28,326 nucleotides of DNA from Pyronema omphalodes (lineage: Eukaryota; Ascomycota; Pezizomycetes; Pezizales; Pyronemataceae). Made by a program: the position numbers and the translations under genes. Below are positions 1 through 9,549 of the stretch, one piece after another. The stretch is from positions 1 to 28,326 of the forward strand of contig JAJJXM010000158.1 in the NCBI GenBank assembly GCA_024516155.1, given 5' to 3'. The number at the start of each line of letters is the position of its first letter. The stretch's first letter is position 1. Below the pieces are notes generated by a model. It had not been told where the DNA came from and did not search any database. It worked only from the letters and a program-made list of their open reading frames with translations.

Positions 1-43
1 GGACACCAGAGGGCAAGGGGGACAATGATAAAGTTCTGCTTTA

Positions 44-972
44 CTTCTTCTTCTTCTTCTTCTTTCTCTCTTCTTCTTCTTCTTCTCTCTCTTTCTTCTT
101 CTTCTTCTTCTTCTTCTCTTCTCTTCTTCTTCTCTTCTTCTTCCTTCTTCTCTTTCTTCTTCTTCTTCTTTCTTCTTCTTCTTTCTTCTTCTTCTTCTTC
201 TTCTTCTTCTCTTCTTCTTTCTTCTTCTTTTTCTTCTTCTTCTTCTTTCTTCTTTCTTCTTCTCTTCTTCCTTTCTTCTCTTCTTCTTCTTCTTCTTTCT
301 CTTCTTTCTCTTCTTCTTCTCTTCTTCTTCTTCTTCTTCTCTTCTTCTTTCTTCTTCTTCTTCTTCTTCTCTTCTTTTCTTTCTTCTCTTCTTTCTTCTT
401 CTCTTTTCTCTTCTTCCTTCTTTCTTTTCTTTCTTCCTTTTTCTTCTTTCTTCTCTTCTTCTTCTTTCTTCTCTTCTCTCTTTTCTTCTCTTCTTTCTTC
501 TTCTTTCTTCTTTCTTCTTTTCTTTCTCTCTTCTTCTTTCTTCTCTCTTTTCTTCTTCTCTTCTTTCCTTCTTTTCTCTTTCTTCTTCTTCTATTCTTCT
601 TCTTCTTCTTCTTTTTCTTTCTTCTTTCTTCTTCTTCTTCTTCTTCTCTTCTTCTCTTCTGCTTTCTTCTTCTTCTCTTCTTCTTTTCTTTTTCTTGCTC
701 TTCTTCTTCTTCTTCTTCTTCTTCTTCTTCTTCTTTTCTTCTCTTCTTCTTCTTTCTTCTTCTTCTTCTTCTTCTTCTTCTTCTTCTTCTTCTTTCTTTC
801 TTCTTCTCTTCTTCTTCTTCTTCTTCTTCTTCTTCTTTCCTCTTCTTCTCTTCTTCTTCTTCTTCTTTCTTTTTCTTCTTCTTCTTCTCTTCTTCTTCTT
901 CTTCTTCTTCTTCTGCTGCTTTTCTTCTTCTTCTTCTTCTTCCTCTTCTGTTCCTCCTTCTTTTCTTTCCTT
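44..972 (+). repeat. Polypyrimidine TTC/CTT microsatellite tract (about 930 bp)
   Basis: The + strand is almost purely C and T. I count six purines in the whole tract (A593, G661, G697, G915, G918, G950), and 44-592 is 549 nt with none. Runs of TTC/TCT/CTT units are broken by short extra T or C steps, so it is a decayed trinucleotide array rather than a perfect one. The minus strand is (GAA)n-like polypurine. Such mirror-like R.Y DNA is known to form H-DNA/triplex and to hinder replication and assembly. Open reading frames across it (Ser/Phe/Leu homopolymers) are an artefact of the composition. Confidence 0.97.
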
Positions 973-1927
973 GTGGATGGATTGCCTGAGTGTAGCTGAT
1001 TGGGGAGCCTCAGCAGATGGTTTTGGCAACGGGGACAGGACTATGTTTTCTTTGTCCTGCGTGGGCTTTTAGCCCTCGGTCAGCGTATAATCGAAGAAAT
1101 AAATGAAAACATGGTATCAGTAGTCGCTTAGAACATTAGTGCACAAGTATAGGTTGATGTTTTCGAGACCGGGATATCATAATTCGATTTGTTTTAAAAG
1201 GTGTGTTACCGGACTAAGATGAAATAGAAATTAGGAAAATACAAGAAATTAATCGAAATGAAGTTGGTTGAAAATTGTCCCTAGGAGCATTATATTTCAT
1301 CGGCCCAGGCTGAGTGTGCATCTTTAGTTGCCTAGCAATAAATGTGTCAAAAGTCGTCCAGGGTTCCGGTGTCCTGGTCCCACTTAGGGCTCAGGTGACT
1401 GGCACGTGAAGGTGGAGTTGTGTTCTTCTGCTGTAGCCGCGCACGCGTAGATCAACGTTAGATAGATCATTACCGCATTCAATCAGTACGCATCTCCACC
1501 TTCACCTCTCTCTTACTTTGTTTCGTTTGATAATATGCGGCGTTGTCTATTTATGCACTCCGAGCGATTCATGCGCTATGAGTTATTCATGCACCCTGAG
1601 CTTTTTGTGCACCCTGAGCTATTTGTGCACCCTCAGCTTTTCGTTTTGTGGAATTACAGGACTACGTCAGTTGCATTGAGTCGTGTCCGCTCCGTTCGCA
1701 TAGAGCCTCTCAACTTAGCGACGTGCATAAATTGCAGAGCCTTGTCATGAGATATCGAATATGCGGGGAATATGGGGTAAGGAATGTACGTCTCTTCAGA
1801 TCAACCGTCTCATCGATTCCTTCTTCATTATCAACAACCATCATATTCCGCCGCCCCATCGATATTCTTTTCCATCTACGCTGCTTTCGATCGATCACAA
1901 CAGCACCGCAAATACCTTCGACGAGCT
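973..1927. other. Intergenic region upstream of the NLR pseudogene
   Basis: No coding region is supported here. The stretch separates the pyrimidine tract from the NLR start and would contain the former NLR promoter. A CACGTG hexamer lies near 1402, and the only obvious structure is the 18-bp tandem repeat listed separately. Confidence 0.7.
1554..1643 (+). repeat. 18-bp tandem repeat, five copies
   Basis: Five consecutive 18-bp units start at 1554, 1572, 1590, 1608 and 1626, each beginning TGC and ending in a T-rich tail (ATTCA, TTTTG, ATTTG or TTTCG). Units 3 and 4 differ by one base; units 1 and 2 are more diverged. The period is divisible by three, so the + frame gives a six-residue repeat (HPELFV-like) inside an open frame from 1535. 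That frame has no other protein-like features and I do not call it a gene. Confidence 0.9.
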
Positions 1928-2356
1928 ATGGATCCGTTGAGCATCGCTGCATCCGTTTCTGGCTTCCTCGGTCTTGCCGGCAAGATCGCAGTAAACGCTC
2001 AAAAACTACGGCGATGGAGTTAAATCAGCCCCGAAGGAAGTTCAGAGCCTTCTTCGGGAAGTCACAGCCCTGCACCAAGTTCTTGGAGAGTTTGTGACGT
2101 TCCTACGGAACGATGCTCTTAACGGAAGAAAATTCGAAAGTTCATCAGTGCTTTTGGGAGCCGTGGAGGCTTGTAAGTTCAAGCTGGAAGGGCTTTGTGG
2201 AAGACTGGCAGTATTATGGACGCCTGCTCGAAGAAGACGTTGCCAGGATGGGTTACACGCATCAAGTGGCCGCTGAAGAAGGAAGAGGTTCAACAAACTA
2301 TGGGCTCTACAGCGTTTTACACAGATTTTCAACTTCTCAATGATGATTAAGAATTG

Positions 2357-2412
2357 GTATGTTTTTCCCTTTTTGAATTTCTCAAAAATCTCACGCCCCT
2401 AACACATAACAG
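2357..2412 (+). other. Predicted intron 1 of the NLR pseudogene (56 bp)
   Basis: The donor is GTATGT, a CTAAC branch-like motif lies near 2399, and the acceptor is ACAG. Removal joins AAT TG to T GAG ATC, rebuilding a Cys codon in a run (KNCEIMSG) that fits the family. Confidence 0.8.
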
Positions 2413-2914
2413 TGAGATCATGTCAGGGACATCCTCAGCCGTACTTTTACAGCTTGACGAGAGTCGACAACAGATGGAGAAGACTGCCAAGACGCTCGAA
2501 GACCTGTCGGTCCCAATGCCTCCCGATTTACAACAGAAAATGTCCGACATCTCGGATATAAAGACATTGGTTTCCGAGCTGGCCGAGTTCAACACACGAG
2601 AGGTCCACAATATGTCACTCGGCATAAGCGACGTTCAACGGAGATTACAAGGTGGCTCCGCCGGAATTTGCGAAAATAATACCTACTAACAATTCTGCAG
2701 ATGATGAGATTAGACAGATAAGGCCCTTGATATCACCGCTAGAACCCCACAAGAGACATCACGATATCCGGCAGAATCGTCTCGAGGGCACGGGCACATG
2801 GTTTTTACAGGAATCAGCATTCCAGAGGTGGAGAGACAGTGAATCAGAGGACGAAAATATCAGTTCCATTCTAGCATGTTCTGGAGTTCCGGGTGCCGGC
2901 AAGTCTGTCATCTG

Positions 2915-2977
2915 GTGCGTTGTATATCCCCAGGTCTTTACCGGCCGACGCCGACTGACAGTACGTACATCACGCAG
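2915..2977 (+). other. Predicted in-frame intron 2 within the NACHT domain (63 bp)
   Basis: The donor is GTGCGT, the acceptor is CGCAG, and a CTGAC sits near 2954. The length is a multiple of three and there is no stop, so it reads through. Removing it restores the family pattern of P-loop followed at once by SLVIDHLEERF; keeping it inserts 21 residues just after the P-loop. Confidence 0.7.
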
Positions 2978-3577
2978 TTCCCTCGTGATCGATCATCTAG
3001 AAGAGAGGTTTTCGTCGGACAATCGTGTTTGTGTAGCCTTCTTGTATTGCGATTACCAAAACGACGAGATTCAAACCCCTGTCAATATGGTAGGCGTGCT
3101 TCTAAACCAAGTCATCGCCAAACTTAACGACTCGGGGTTTCTACCCCCAGATACAATGGACAAACTGAAACAGCATCTCAACGAACACAAGAACTTTGGT
3201 CTGGCTGAAGTCTGTGAATTATTCAGGAAAGCTGTCAAGCAACTGCGGACGTTCTACATTTGTATTGACGCGTTAGACGAGTGTAAGGAAGAAACCCGTG
3301 AAGATTTTATACATGCCCTAGCGGACATTGCAAACGAGTGTAGCCAATCGCGCCCTATCCGGATCTTCTTCACTACAAGACCGAACATCAGGTGGCAGGA
3401 ACTCATGGAACGAAATTCCGGGCTCGGCTCTCTGGACCACTTTGTGGTACAGGCACATTTGGAGGATGTCAGGAAATATATTCTGCATCAGATAGGCAGG
3501 GATGGGAATCCGAAATGTATGAACGACAGGCTTAAAGATGAGATTCTGGAGAGAATTACGGAAACGTGTGACCGAAT

Positions 3578-3692
3578 GTGAGTCTTCCCAGGAGTGTGAT
3601 GGGCGCAGTTATTCTGATCACAGGCCCATTTTATGCATTTATTTCATGAATCATGATAGCAAACCCTATATCTAACACACGTTTCAATATAG
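3578..3692 (+). other. Predicted intron 3 between NACHT and winged helix (115 bp)
   Basis: The donor is GTGAGT, a CTAAC lies near 3672, and the acceptor is ATATAG. Splicing rebuilds an ATG codon across the junction (DRM then FLLPALQIQTV), the usual junction in this family. Without splicing the frame stops immediately at TGA. Confidence 0.85.
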
Positions 3693-4712
3693 GTTCCTAC
3701 TCCCGGCGTTGCAGATTCAGACCGTATTGGGCCAAACGACCATCAGTAAAAGACGTAAAGCGCTTTACACCATGCCTGTCAAACTTGAGACGGCGTTCAA
3801 AAGTACGATCAGCCGGATTCAGAACCAGGACTCGGAAAGATCCAGACAGGCCATGGATGTTCTCAAGTGGACGTTTCTCGCCCAGCGACCCTTGTCTGTC
3901 GAGGAGTTACGCCATGCCCTCAGTGTTGACCTTGATCTGAGCAAAATGCGACCTGGATATTTGCCAATAGCACACGATGAGACACTGGACCTGGACAATT
4001 TACCATCGGAGGAATCACTCATAGATTGGTGCCTTGGCCTGATCGTTATCGATGAAGAGACCTCCACTATTCGTCTGGTGCATAAGTCTCTCCACGATTA
4101 CCTGACGGAATTAGACGGGCTTGGCAAAATATTCCCTAACGGTCATACCGAGATAGCATTGACGTGCTTGCAATATATGCGCTTCAACGACTATAACACG
4201 AGATAGACGCGACGGAATCACATGTTAGTGGGGATATCAAACGCCGACGACGGGAAACGTTTTGCCTTCTCGATTATGCCATTGACAACTTCGGCAAGCA
4301 CTTACAAGACAAGAGTAAATTTACACCCAATATGATCTGTGCTTTCTTTCCTGAAAGTGTGAACGTCAACTGTATTTCCACAGGACTGCGGTCGAAATTC
4401 CTACCGCCTTTCCATCGATGGGACTCGAAAAACGACGCCGGCGAACATGAATACATACTTGAAAACCAAATCTACCTTCGCTTACACTTTGCCATCAGCC
4501 GTGGCCTGGAGAAGGTTTTCGCTACTCTCCTGGAGAGATCGGGCCAAACAATTGATTTTAATACCAGCCTAGGGGGTAGTACAATGTTGTACAGGCGTGT
4601 TATGTTGGAAATGAGTCAATAGTGCGTATTCTGTTAAAGAAGGCGTCGACATCAACTTAGCAGATCGAGATAACTGGACCCCCACTAATGTGGGGCATGC
4701 CGCAACGGCCAC

Positions 4713-5049
4713 CATTCAGTTGTGAAGCTGCTCCTTCAGGTAGACGGTATCGACATCCACTCGAAGGACGTGCATGGCGTTACTGCATTGTCAGTAGCAT
4801 CCATATATGCCACGATTCAGTTGTGAAGCTGCTCCTTCAGGTAGACGGTATCGACATCAACTCAAGGACGAAAATGGCTGGACTGCATTGTCAATGGCAT
4901 CCATCTACGTCCGTCGTTCAGTTATAAAGCTGTTCCTTCAGGCAGACGGTATCGATATCAACGTGAAGGACAAGGATGGCGATACTGCATTGTTATTGGC
5001 ATCAAGACGTGGTTATGATTCAGTTGTGAAGCTGCTGCTTGAAGCCGGG
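4713..5049 (+). repeat. Ankyrin-repeat coding units with near-identical DNA
   Basis: Units begin with TTCAGTT at 4715, 4816, 4917 and 5019. Each encodes a helix like SVVKLLLQVDGIDI followed by K(D)xxGxTAL. The third unit is 102 bp (34 codons). The first two are 101 bp each, so each has lost one base: unit 1 near 4805-4812 and unit 2 near 4863. The first 40 or so bases of units 1 and 2 are identical, which points to recent duplication or conversion. The fourth unit is cut short after about 31 bp. Confidence 0.88.
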
Positions 5050-5112
5050 GCCATTGATAGACGCGAAACACAATCCTCGGCGGATACAGATCATGTGGCT
5101 AGCAACAGTTGA

Positions 5113-5969
5113 AGTCATTTATTTTTCAATGGAATGAACTCTCGGAACGTATACATATGGCACATTTTGAATATTTTCTTAATTCACGTAGTTTTTATGT
5201 TTTTAGCGTCTTCGAGGTTTAATTCGCAGAAAGTTGAAAAATATTGGTTTGACGGGAGGGTGGACGTCATAAGGAAGAATGAAGATGAGGTTTTTGGCAG
5301 ACTGTTTTGTTTTGGTCGAGGAATTATTTCATGTGATGGGTGCAGAGAATATCGGATGCTTTATTTATTTGGTTGCTGTTTATGATGTAATGAATTATGT
5401 TTCGTTTGTCTTTTTCTAGCTCTGCAGAACGCGAAATGATATGGTGTAAACATTCGGGAAGTGATGTGTTATGAACCGTGATATTTGTAAATCCACCCTC
5501 GCTTGATTGCCTAAAACACCTCTCACCGGCAGACTACTCGTATTCCGATGAACGAAATCTGTGATGCAAGTTTGATACAGGTTGCTTCTGTTTCCTACAG
5601 TGGGCATTTTCCTGGTGTTCAGTAGCATGGCCACTATGCTAAATCTTCCCCGGTTAAGGCCAATACATCCGCAATCTCCAGATACGTCAAGTCTGCTCAA
5701 GAAAACATCACTTCCCGTCATAACTGCACTAGAAATGATATCTAATTCCCTTCTAACAGAATGCCATGTCGGATTAATAATCCACATCTAACCACCATCC
5801 GCTGTCACTATTTCTTTCCTCCATCGAGTCTACTCCTACAGTCATGGCATTCCAATCCCATTCCTATTCCTCCTCCCACACATCCCCAGCAACCATCTTG
5901 ATGATAAATTTCATTAATTCCATCTAACCCCGATCCTCAACCACTTATCCATCCACCGTATAACAAACG
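5113..5969. other. Intergenic, no gene supported
   Basis: This is the convergent region between the NLR pseudogene (+) and the small membrane-protein gene (-). It presumably contains both 3' ends. A 123-codon minus frame at 5416-5787 and an 83-codon plus frame at 5134-5385 show no recognisable domain, start context or splice structure. Confidence 0.6.
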
Positions 5970-6426
5970 CTAGCTACTCTCGGCGGTGGGAACCAATTCC
6001 AACTGCTCCTGCAACCATCTTTCCTGTTCCGTTCGTTTCTCAACCATCATCTGTTGCTTTGTTTTTATCCACCATTGTTGGTGATAATAGGCAGCCAGAC
6101 AACAGGTAATCAGGTAAATAACAATACCAAGGTACGAGGTGAATAGATGTAGGATGGAAACGAAGAGGCCTTGGAAGATTCTGCGATGCTAATGCTTGAA
6201 GTTAGCAAAGGGTGGAAGTGTGGAAAATATGGGAAAGATAGATGTAGCGAAGACCATGGAGAAGTAATAATGGATCGATGGAGATAGATTGCCGGGAATC
6301 GCAAGATTTGGGATATTTTGGTACCTTAGAGGTGGTGTCGTTGGATATAGTAATGATGATGGCGATAATTATGATAATGAGGATCACACAGGTTATTCTG
6401 GAGCTCCAGTTGGGCTTGTAGTACAT
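5970..6426 (-). CDS. Small two-exon membrane protein, 106 aa, function unknown
   Basis: Exon 1 is 6426-6325 (34 codons) and exon 2 is 6188-5970 (72 codons plus TAG). The predicted 136-bp intron, 6324-6189, has donor AAG|GTACCA (weak after the first four bases), branch GCTAAC and acceptor CATTAG. The phase is 0 and both exons are whole codons. The ATG at 6426 is the first after an in-frame TAA. Helix 1 is residues about 11-27, very Ile-rich (CVILIIIIIAIIITI). Helix 2 is about 41-68 (LFVSILHLFTSYLGIVIYL and on to AAYY). A charged, amphipathic tail rich in Q, E and K follows (QQWWIKTKQQMMVEKRTEQE). It would sit in a membrane with a cytosolic or matrix helical tail. I recognise no family. Without splicing, exon 1 reads to a stop after 74 codons. 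The combination of clean phase, two hydrophobic helices and a branch site supports a real gene, but there is no homology evidence. Confidence 0.5.
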
Positions 6427-7265
6427 CGTTCGGCGGAAGGTAGAGTCTTAATGAATAGGCAATGAATACAGAGGTGGAAGCTGCTCGAGCAGTGGATATT
6501 CTAGCGTTCGGAGCGGTGTTTGGGTTTCAACTAATTCCATTTCGGCAGGATCGAGTGATGCAGAACTCGATGGCACGCAGGATCACTCGTTCTAATCCCG
6601 AACTGGTTAATCACACACACAACATCACTCGTCTCAACCAAGCGTGGTTTACTGCACAGGGGTCTGCTTAACCCACTGCTACCCTAACTGACAGCAACAA
6701 TCCCCACGACGGTACTCGTTACTGCTTCTATAACCTCAGTTTTAGGTGAAGTTTTGCGCTGTATAATTCATTCAATCCTCGTCATCGACTGATTTAGAGA
6801 ACGCTTTGACATTCCACTCTTTCTTGATGTTGGTGTTCGTGCGTTGAAAGCGCCGTGAAAGATGGTTCATTTCAACCTTCCTACACTATACGTGATCAGA
6901 AAATTGAAGCTCGGCGACTGCGGTTCTCTTATCATATGCAATTCCGCAGTAGCCAATGTACCATCTGCGATACACGTATACAGACGTTCTCCAAAATTTA
7001 TTTCCCATGGCATAATGTTTGAATTCTTATACTTTCACAAATGAACCTCCTTTCACACATAGCTAGCTTTCCAAGACCGATACCCGAACCATAGCCCTAT
7101 ATATGCCCAGCTAGATCCTTCCTCACATCGGTAAACATTGCCCTGCATGGGCTAAACCCCTCCCATCCCCTATCCTTAACTCCAGCTGACCAACAACCAT
7201 CCCAATCCTCCCCAACCCACTAACAGTCTCCCATCTCCCAATCATTCCACATCAGGAATCAGTAC
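6427..7265. other. Intergenic, no gene supported
   Basis: This is the upstream region of the small membrane-protein gene and the 3' flank of the 654-aa gene. It contains a perfect 8-bp inverted pair (CGAGTGAT near 6552 and ATCACTCG near 6581) and no recognisable coding sequence. Confidence 0.6.
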
Positions 7266-8862
7266 CTAAGTCTGCTCAACCAACACAGTTATCATCTCCC
7301 TGTTAGCCTCCAAAAGCTCCAACAAATCCACCTTCTGATCCGGAACACCATAAACCATCCCCGCAATACGTTCCATAACCTCTCCCGCCTGGATCTGCGC
7401 ACGAAGCATTCTACACCATCTCCGATTCTCGCGAATCTGCAATTCCAACATCTTACGTCTTGCAATAGCGGCCTCTAGCTCTAACTGATCCGGGCCATCA
7501 TAGTTCGAAAGTCCATGAGCTCCAGAGGTCCTGCATTTGCACCTAGTAGTATTATCCTCAGATTCAGACTCAGAGTAGTTAACGGGATCATCGTCGGTGA
7601 AATTGGAAGCCGAGTCAGAATCGTAGGCAAGATAATTTCTAGCGGCAGGATTGACAGCTTGGGGATTGGGATTAATGGAAGCACTCTGGCTGAAAGTTGA
7701 CCCGGATGGGAAAGAGAGAATATCCTCGGTGTTTGGTAGAAAGGAAAATCTTGCGGCTGGTCTGGTGGTTTGGTTAGTGTCGGTACCGCGACGTTGGGCG
7801 GCAACTGCCAGGCGATCTTGGAGAGGTGGGGGAAGGGTTAGTGCTCGGCGTCTAGCGGTGCTGCTGCGGCTTGGAGTGGGGCTGGTTTCATTTTCCGACA
7901 TATCGGCGAAGGAAACAGTTTCGGTGTATGCTTGGTTGTGGGGTTGTTCGGTGTTGGCAGTTTGGGGGAAGTTGGAGAAGTCATATCTGAGCAAGAAGTT
8001 GTTAGGATAGTTGGTATGGAATTTTGTGGCGGGAAGTGGTGAGGGAACTTACGATGCTGATTGGACTAGCTTGACTTCATTGACGACAAATCTGGGAACC
8101 GCAGGATAGTTTTCCGCAGTCTCTTCCTGTCTGTAGGTTTTCTTCCTCTCCGCAATGGGACTGCCTTTTTTAATTTTCTGATCCGACTTGGAAATGGTAA
8201 GTAGATCCTTCAACTTATTTTTACTTTTCTTTTTCTTCTTCGGTGTGTCATCGGTATTCTCCAATACCCCACCTACAGGAACCGATTGCGAAAGTGGTGA
8301 CCGCCCAAGGAAAGAGCCAGAAATAGCTTCCGCATCTTCAGAAGCATCCGAGATTGAACGTCTCCTAGTCCACGGCTATCAACTAGTCAGCAAATATACA
8401 GACGCCACTTCTACAGAGTGGTATATTTACAGCAATAACAGTCTTTCCTCTCAACGGACTAACCGGGTCCTGATTTCTGGCGCTTTCTACATCAGAATCA
8501 TGATAGTCTTGATCTTCAGAACCTGCAATGTTGATAAAATCGTCTACATCAGGCGTAAAGTAGTACCGATGATCTATGGCTCTGCTATCAATACCTCCTC
8601 GAGCTGGTGTCATTGGTGCTAAAGTATTCAGCGGAGGGTTGGGAACAGTAGCAGCCCTACGACGACCAGAAGATACACGCCGTACCAGAGTATTTCTCTG
8701 CCCTGATTCCGTGTCCATGTCCTCATGAATTCCATGGTGAATACCGGAATGAACATGCTCCATGGAATTCTTTTGGAAATCCCTGGAAAGACTAGAATAA
8801 GAAAACCTATATTTCCATCAGTAAGTAACTCAAACTCCTGATACCCTGCCAAAGTCAAAACG

Positions 8863-8895
<33 letters not shown>

Positions 8896-9009
8896 GGAAA
8901 GGAAAGAAAGAATGTCACTTACGAAGCCGACTGCGGCATCCTAACGCCTGTCTGATCTCTCTGTAACTTCTTCACATCTCTTACCACAAACCTTGGCGGT
9001 TCCAGTTCG

Positions 9010-9049
<40 letters not shown>

Positions 9050-9549
9050 CTCCCTCACGCATCACCGTAACCCCATCTTTCCTGATCTTACTCTCCGACT
9101 TTGGACTTCTAAAAATCTGCCAAACATTTTTAATCCCACTAGTAGACTTCTTTTTCTTGACCACTTTTTCTTGCTGTAAATGATCAGTAGTAGGGTTCTC
9201 ATAGCGTAATTGAGACCGGGGAGAATGTTCAGGTTGCTGTTGGAGAAACTGGATGTTGGTATTGATAACACGTTCCTGTGTCGGTGCTGATACGGTTTCG
9301 GAACGAGTTCGTGGGCTTTGTAACCATGGCTAAAGACGATTTAGGTTAGCTACTAAAATGGAGATAAAGATAAAGATAAACATAGAGATAACTCTAAGCA
9401 GAGGTACATACCACAGGAATCCTAGACTGCGGTGCAGAACCAACTTTAAAAGATCCCGAGTCGTTGTTGTGACCTCGTGTCTTATTCTCAGGAGACCGGA
9501 TTGGATAATGCAGATAACGCGGGTGATTAGGAGAATCTGCAGGATCCAT
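7266..9549 (-). CDS. Five-exon gene for a 654-aa low-complexity, coiled-coil protein with a duplicated exon pair
   Basis: Exons are 9549-9412, 9329-8923, 8806-8431, 8375-8053 and 7986-7266, with introns of 82, 116, 55 and 66 bp. Donors are GTATGT, GTAAGT, GTAAAT and GTAAGT. Total coding length is 1965 nt, exactly in frame. No known domain is recognised. Residues 1-46 are a short Pro/Ser/Arg-rich leader. Exon 2 has a KKKK patch, then KSESKIRKDG, an 11-Gln run (about 142-152) and PPRFVVRDVKKLQ. Exon 4 repeats the order: KKKKK patch, KSDQKIKKG, then PRFVVNEVKLVQSAS. Exons 2 and 4 both begin with Pro-Trp after a phase-0 intron and both end in a phase-2 intron within a Ser codon (SAS). The C-terminus (about 583-654) is a charged helical or coiled-coil segment. 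The basic patches suggest nuclear targeting, which is inference. The ATG at 9549 is chosen because translation runs in frame to the GTATGT donor; the frame is open further upstream, so a longer N-terminus is possible. Confidence 0.78.
8863..8893. repeat. A31/T31 homopolymer inside an intron
   Basis: There are 31 consecutive A on the + strand, which is T31 in the transcribed orientation, within the 116-bp second intron of the 654-aa gene. It lies upstream of the branch region and adds to that intron's unusual length for this locus. Confidence 0.9.
9012..9044 (-). repeat. (CAG)11 polyglutamine repeat, coding
   Basis: Eleven uninterrupted CTG triplets on the + strand are read as CAG on the minus strand and encode Gln 142-152 of the 654-aa protein. 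The run is pure, with no CAA interruptions. Confidence 0.95.

Larger units (their letters stand above)
1928..5112 (+). pseudogene. NLR/STAND NACHT-ankyrin receptor, inactivated by multiple frameshifts
   Basis: Fungal NLR-like receptors pair an N-terminal effector domain with a NACHT ATPase switch and C-terminal repeats; family roles are non-self recognition and regulated cell death. The ATG at 1928 opens the typical HeLo-like/PigL_N-type start (MDPLSIAASVSGFLGLAGKI). The NACHT domain has a P-loop (GVPGAGKS, about 2886-2909), a Walker B (FYICIDALDEC, about 3255-3287) and an IRIFFTTRP strand near 3358. A winged helix follows (about 3709-3950, with LSVEELRHALSV), then ankyrin repeats from about 4480 to 5050. 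Three introns are predicted: 2357-2412, 2915-2977 and 3578-3692. The homologous frame breaks near 2003 (a 5-A run), 2210, 2303, 2650, 4200, 4590, 4643, 4700, 4808 and 4863. Between the breaks the sequence still matches the family and no in-frame nonsense codon was seen. It is either a young pseudogene or a locus with consensus errors. The C-terminus at 5112 may be truncated, since family members often have more repeats. Confidence 0.9.

Noticed and set aside
25..999. 324-codon open frame across the pyrimidine tract
   Set aside because: The product is Ser/Phe/Leu homopolymer dictated by TTC/TCT/CTT repeats; no domain or codon signature.
1535..1750. 71-codon ORF with hexapeptide repeats
   Set aside because: The repeat is explained by an 18-bp minisatellite; flanking residues have no protein-like pattern.
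1928..5112. Programmed ribosomal frameshifting as an explanation of the NLR breaks
   Set aside because: About ten shifts of both signs without slippery heptamers or stimulatory structures are not credible as programmed events.
5416..5787. 123-codon minus-strand frame downstream of the small membrane gene
   Set aside because: No domain, hydrophobic pattern or splice signals; most likely chance or 3' UTR.
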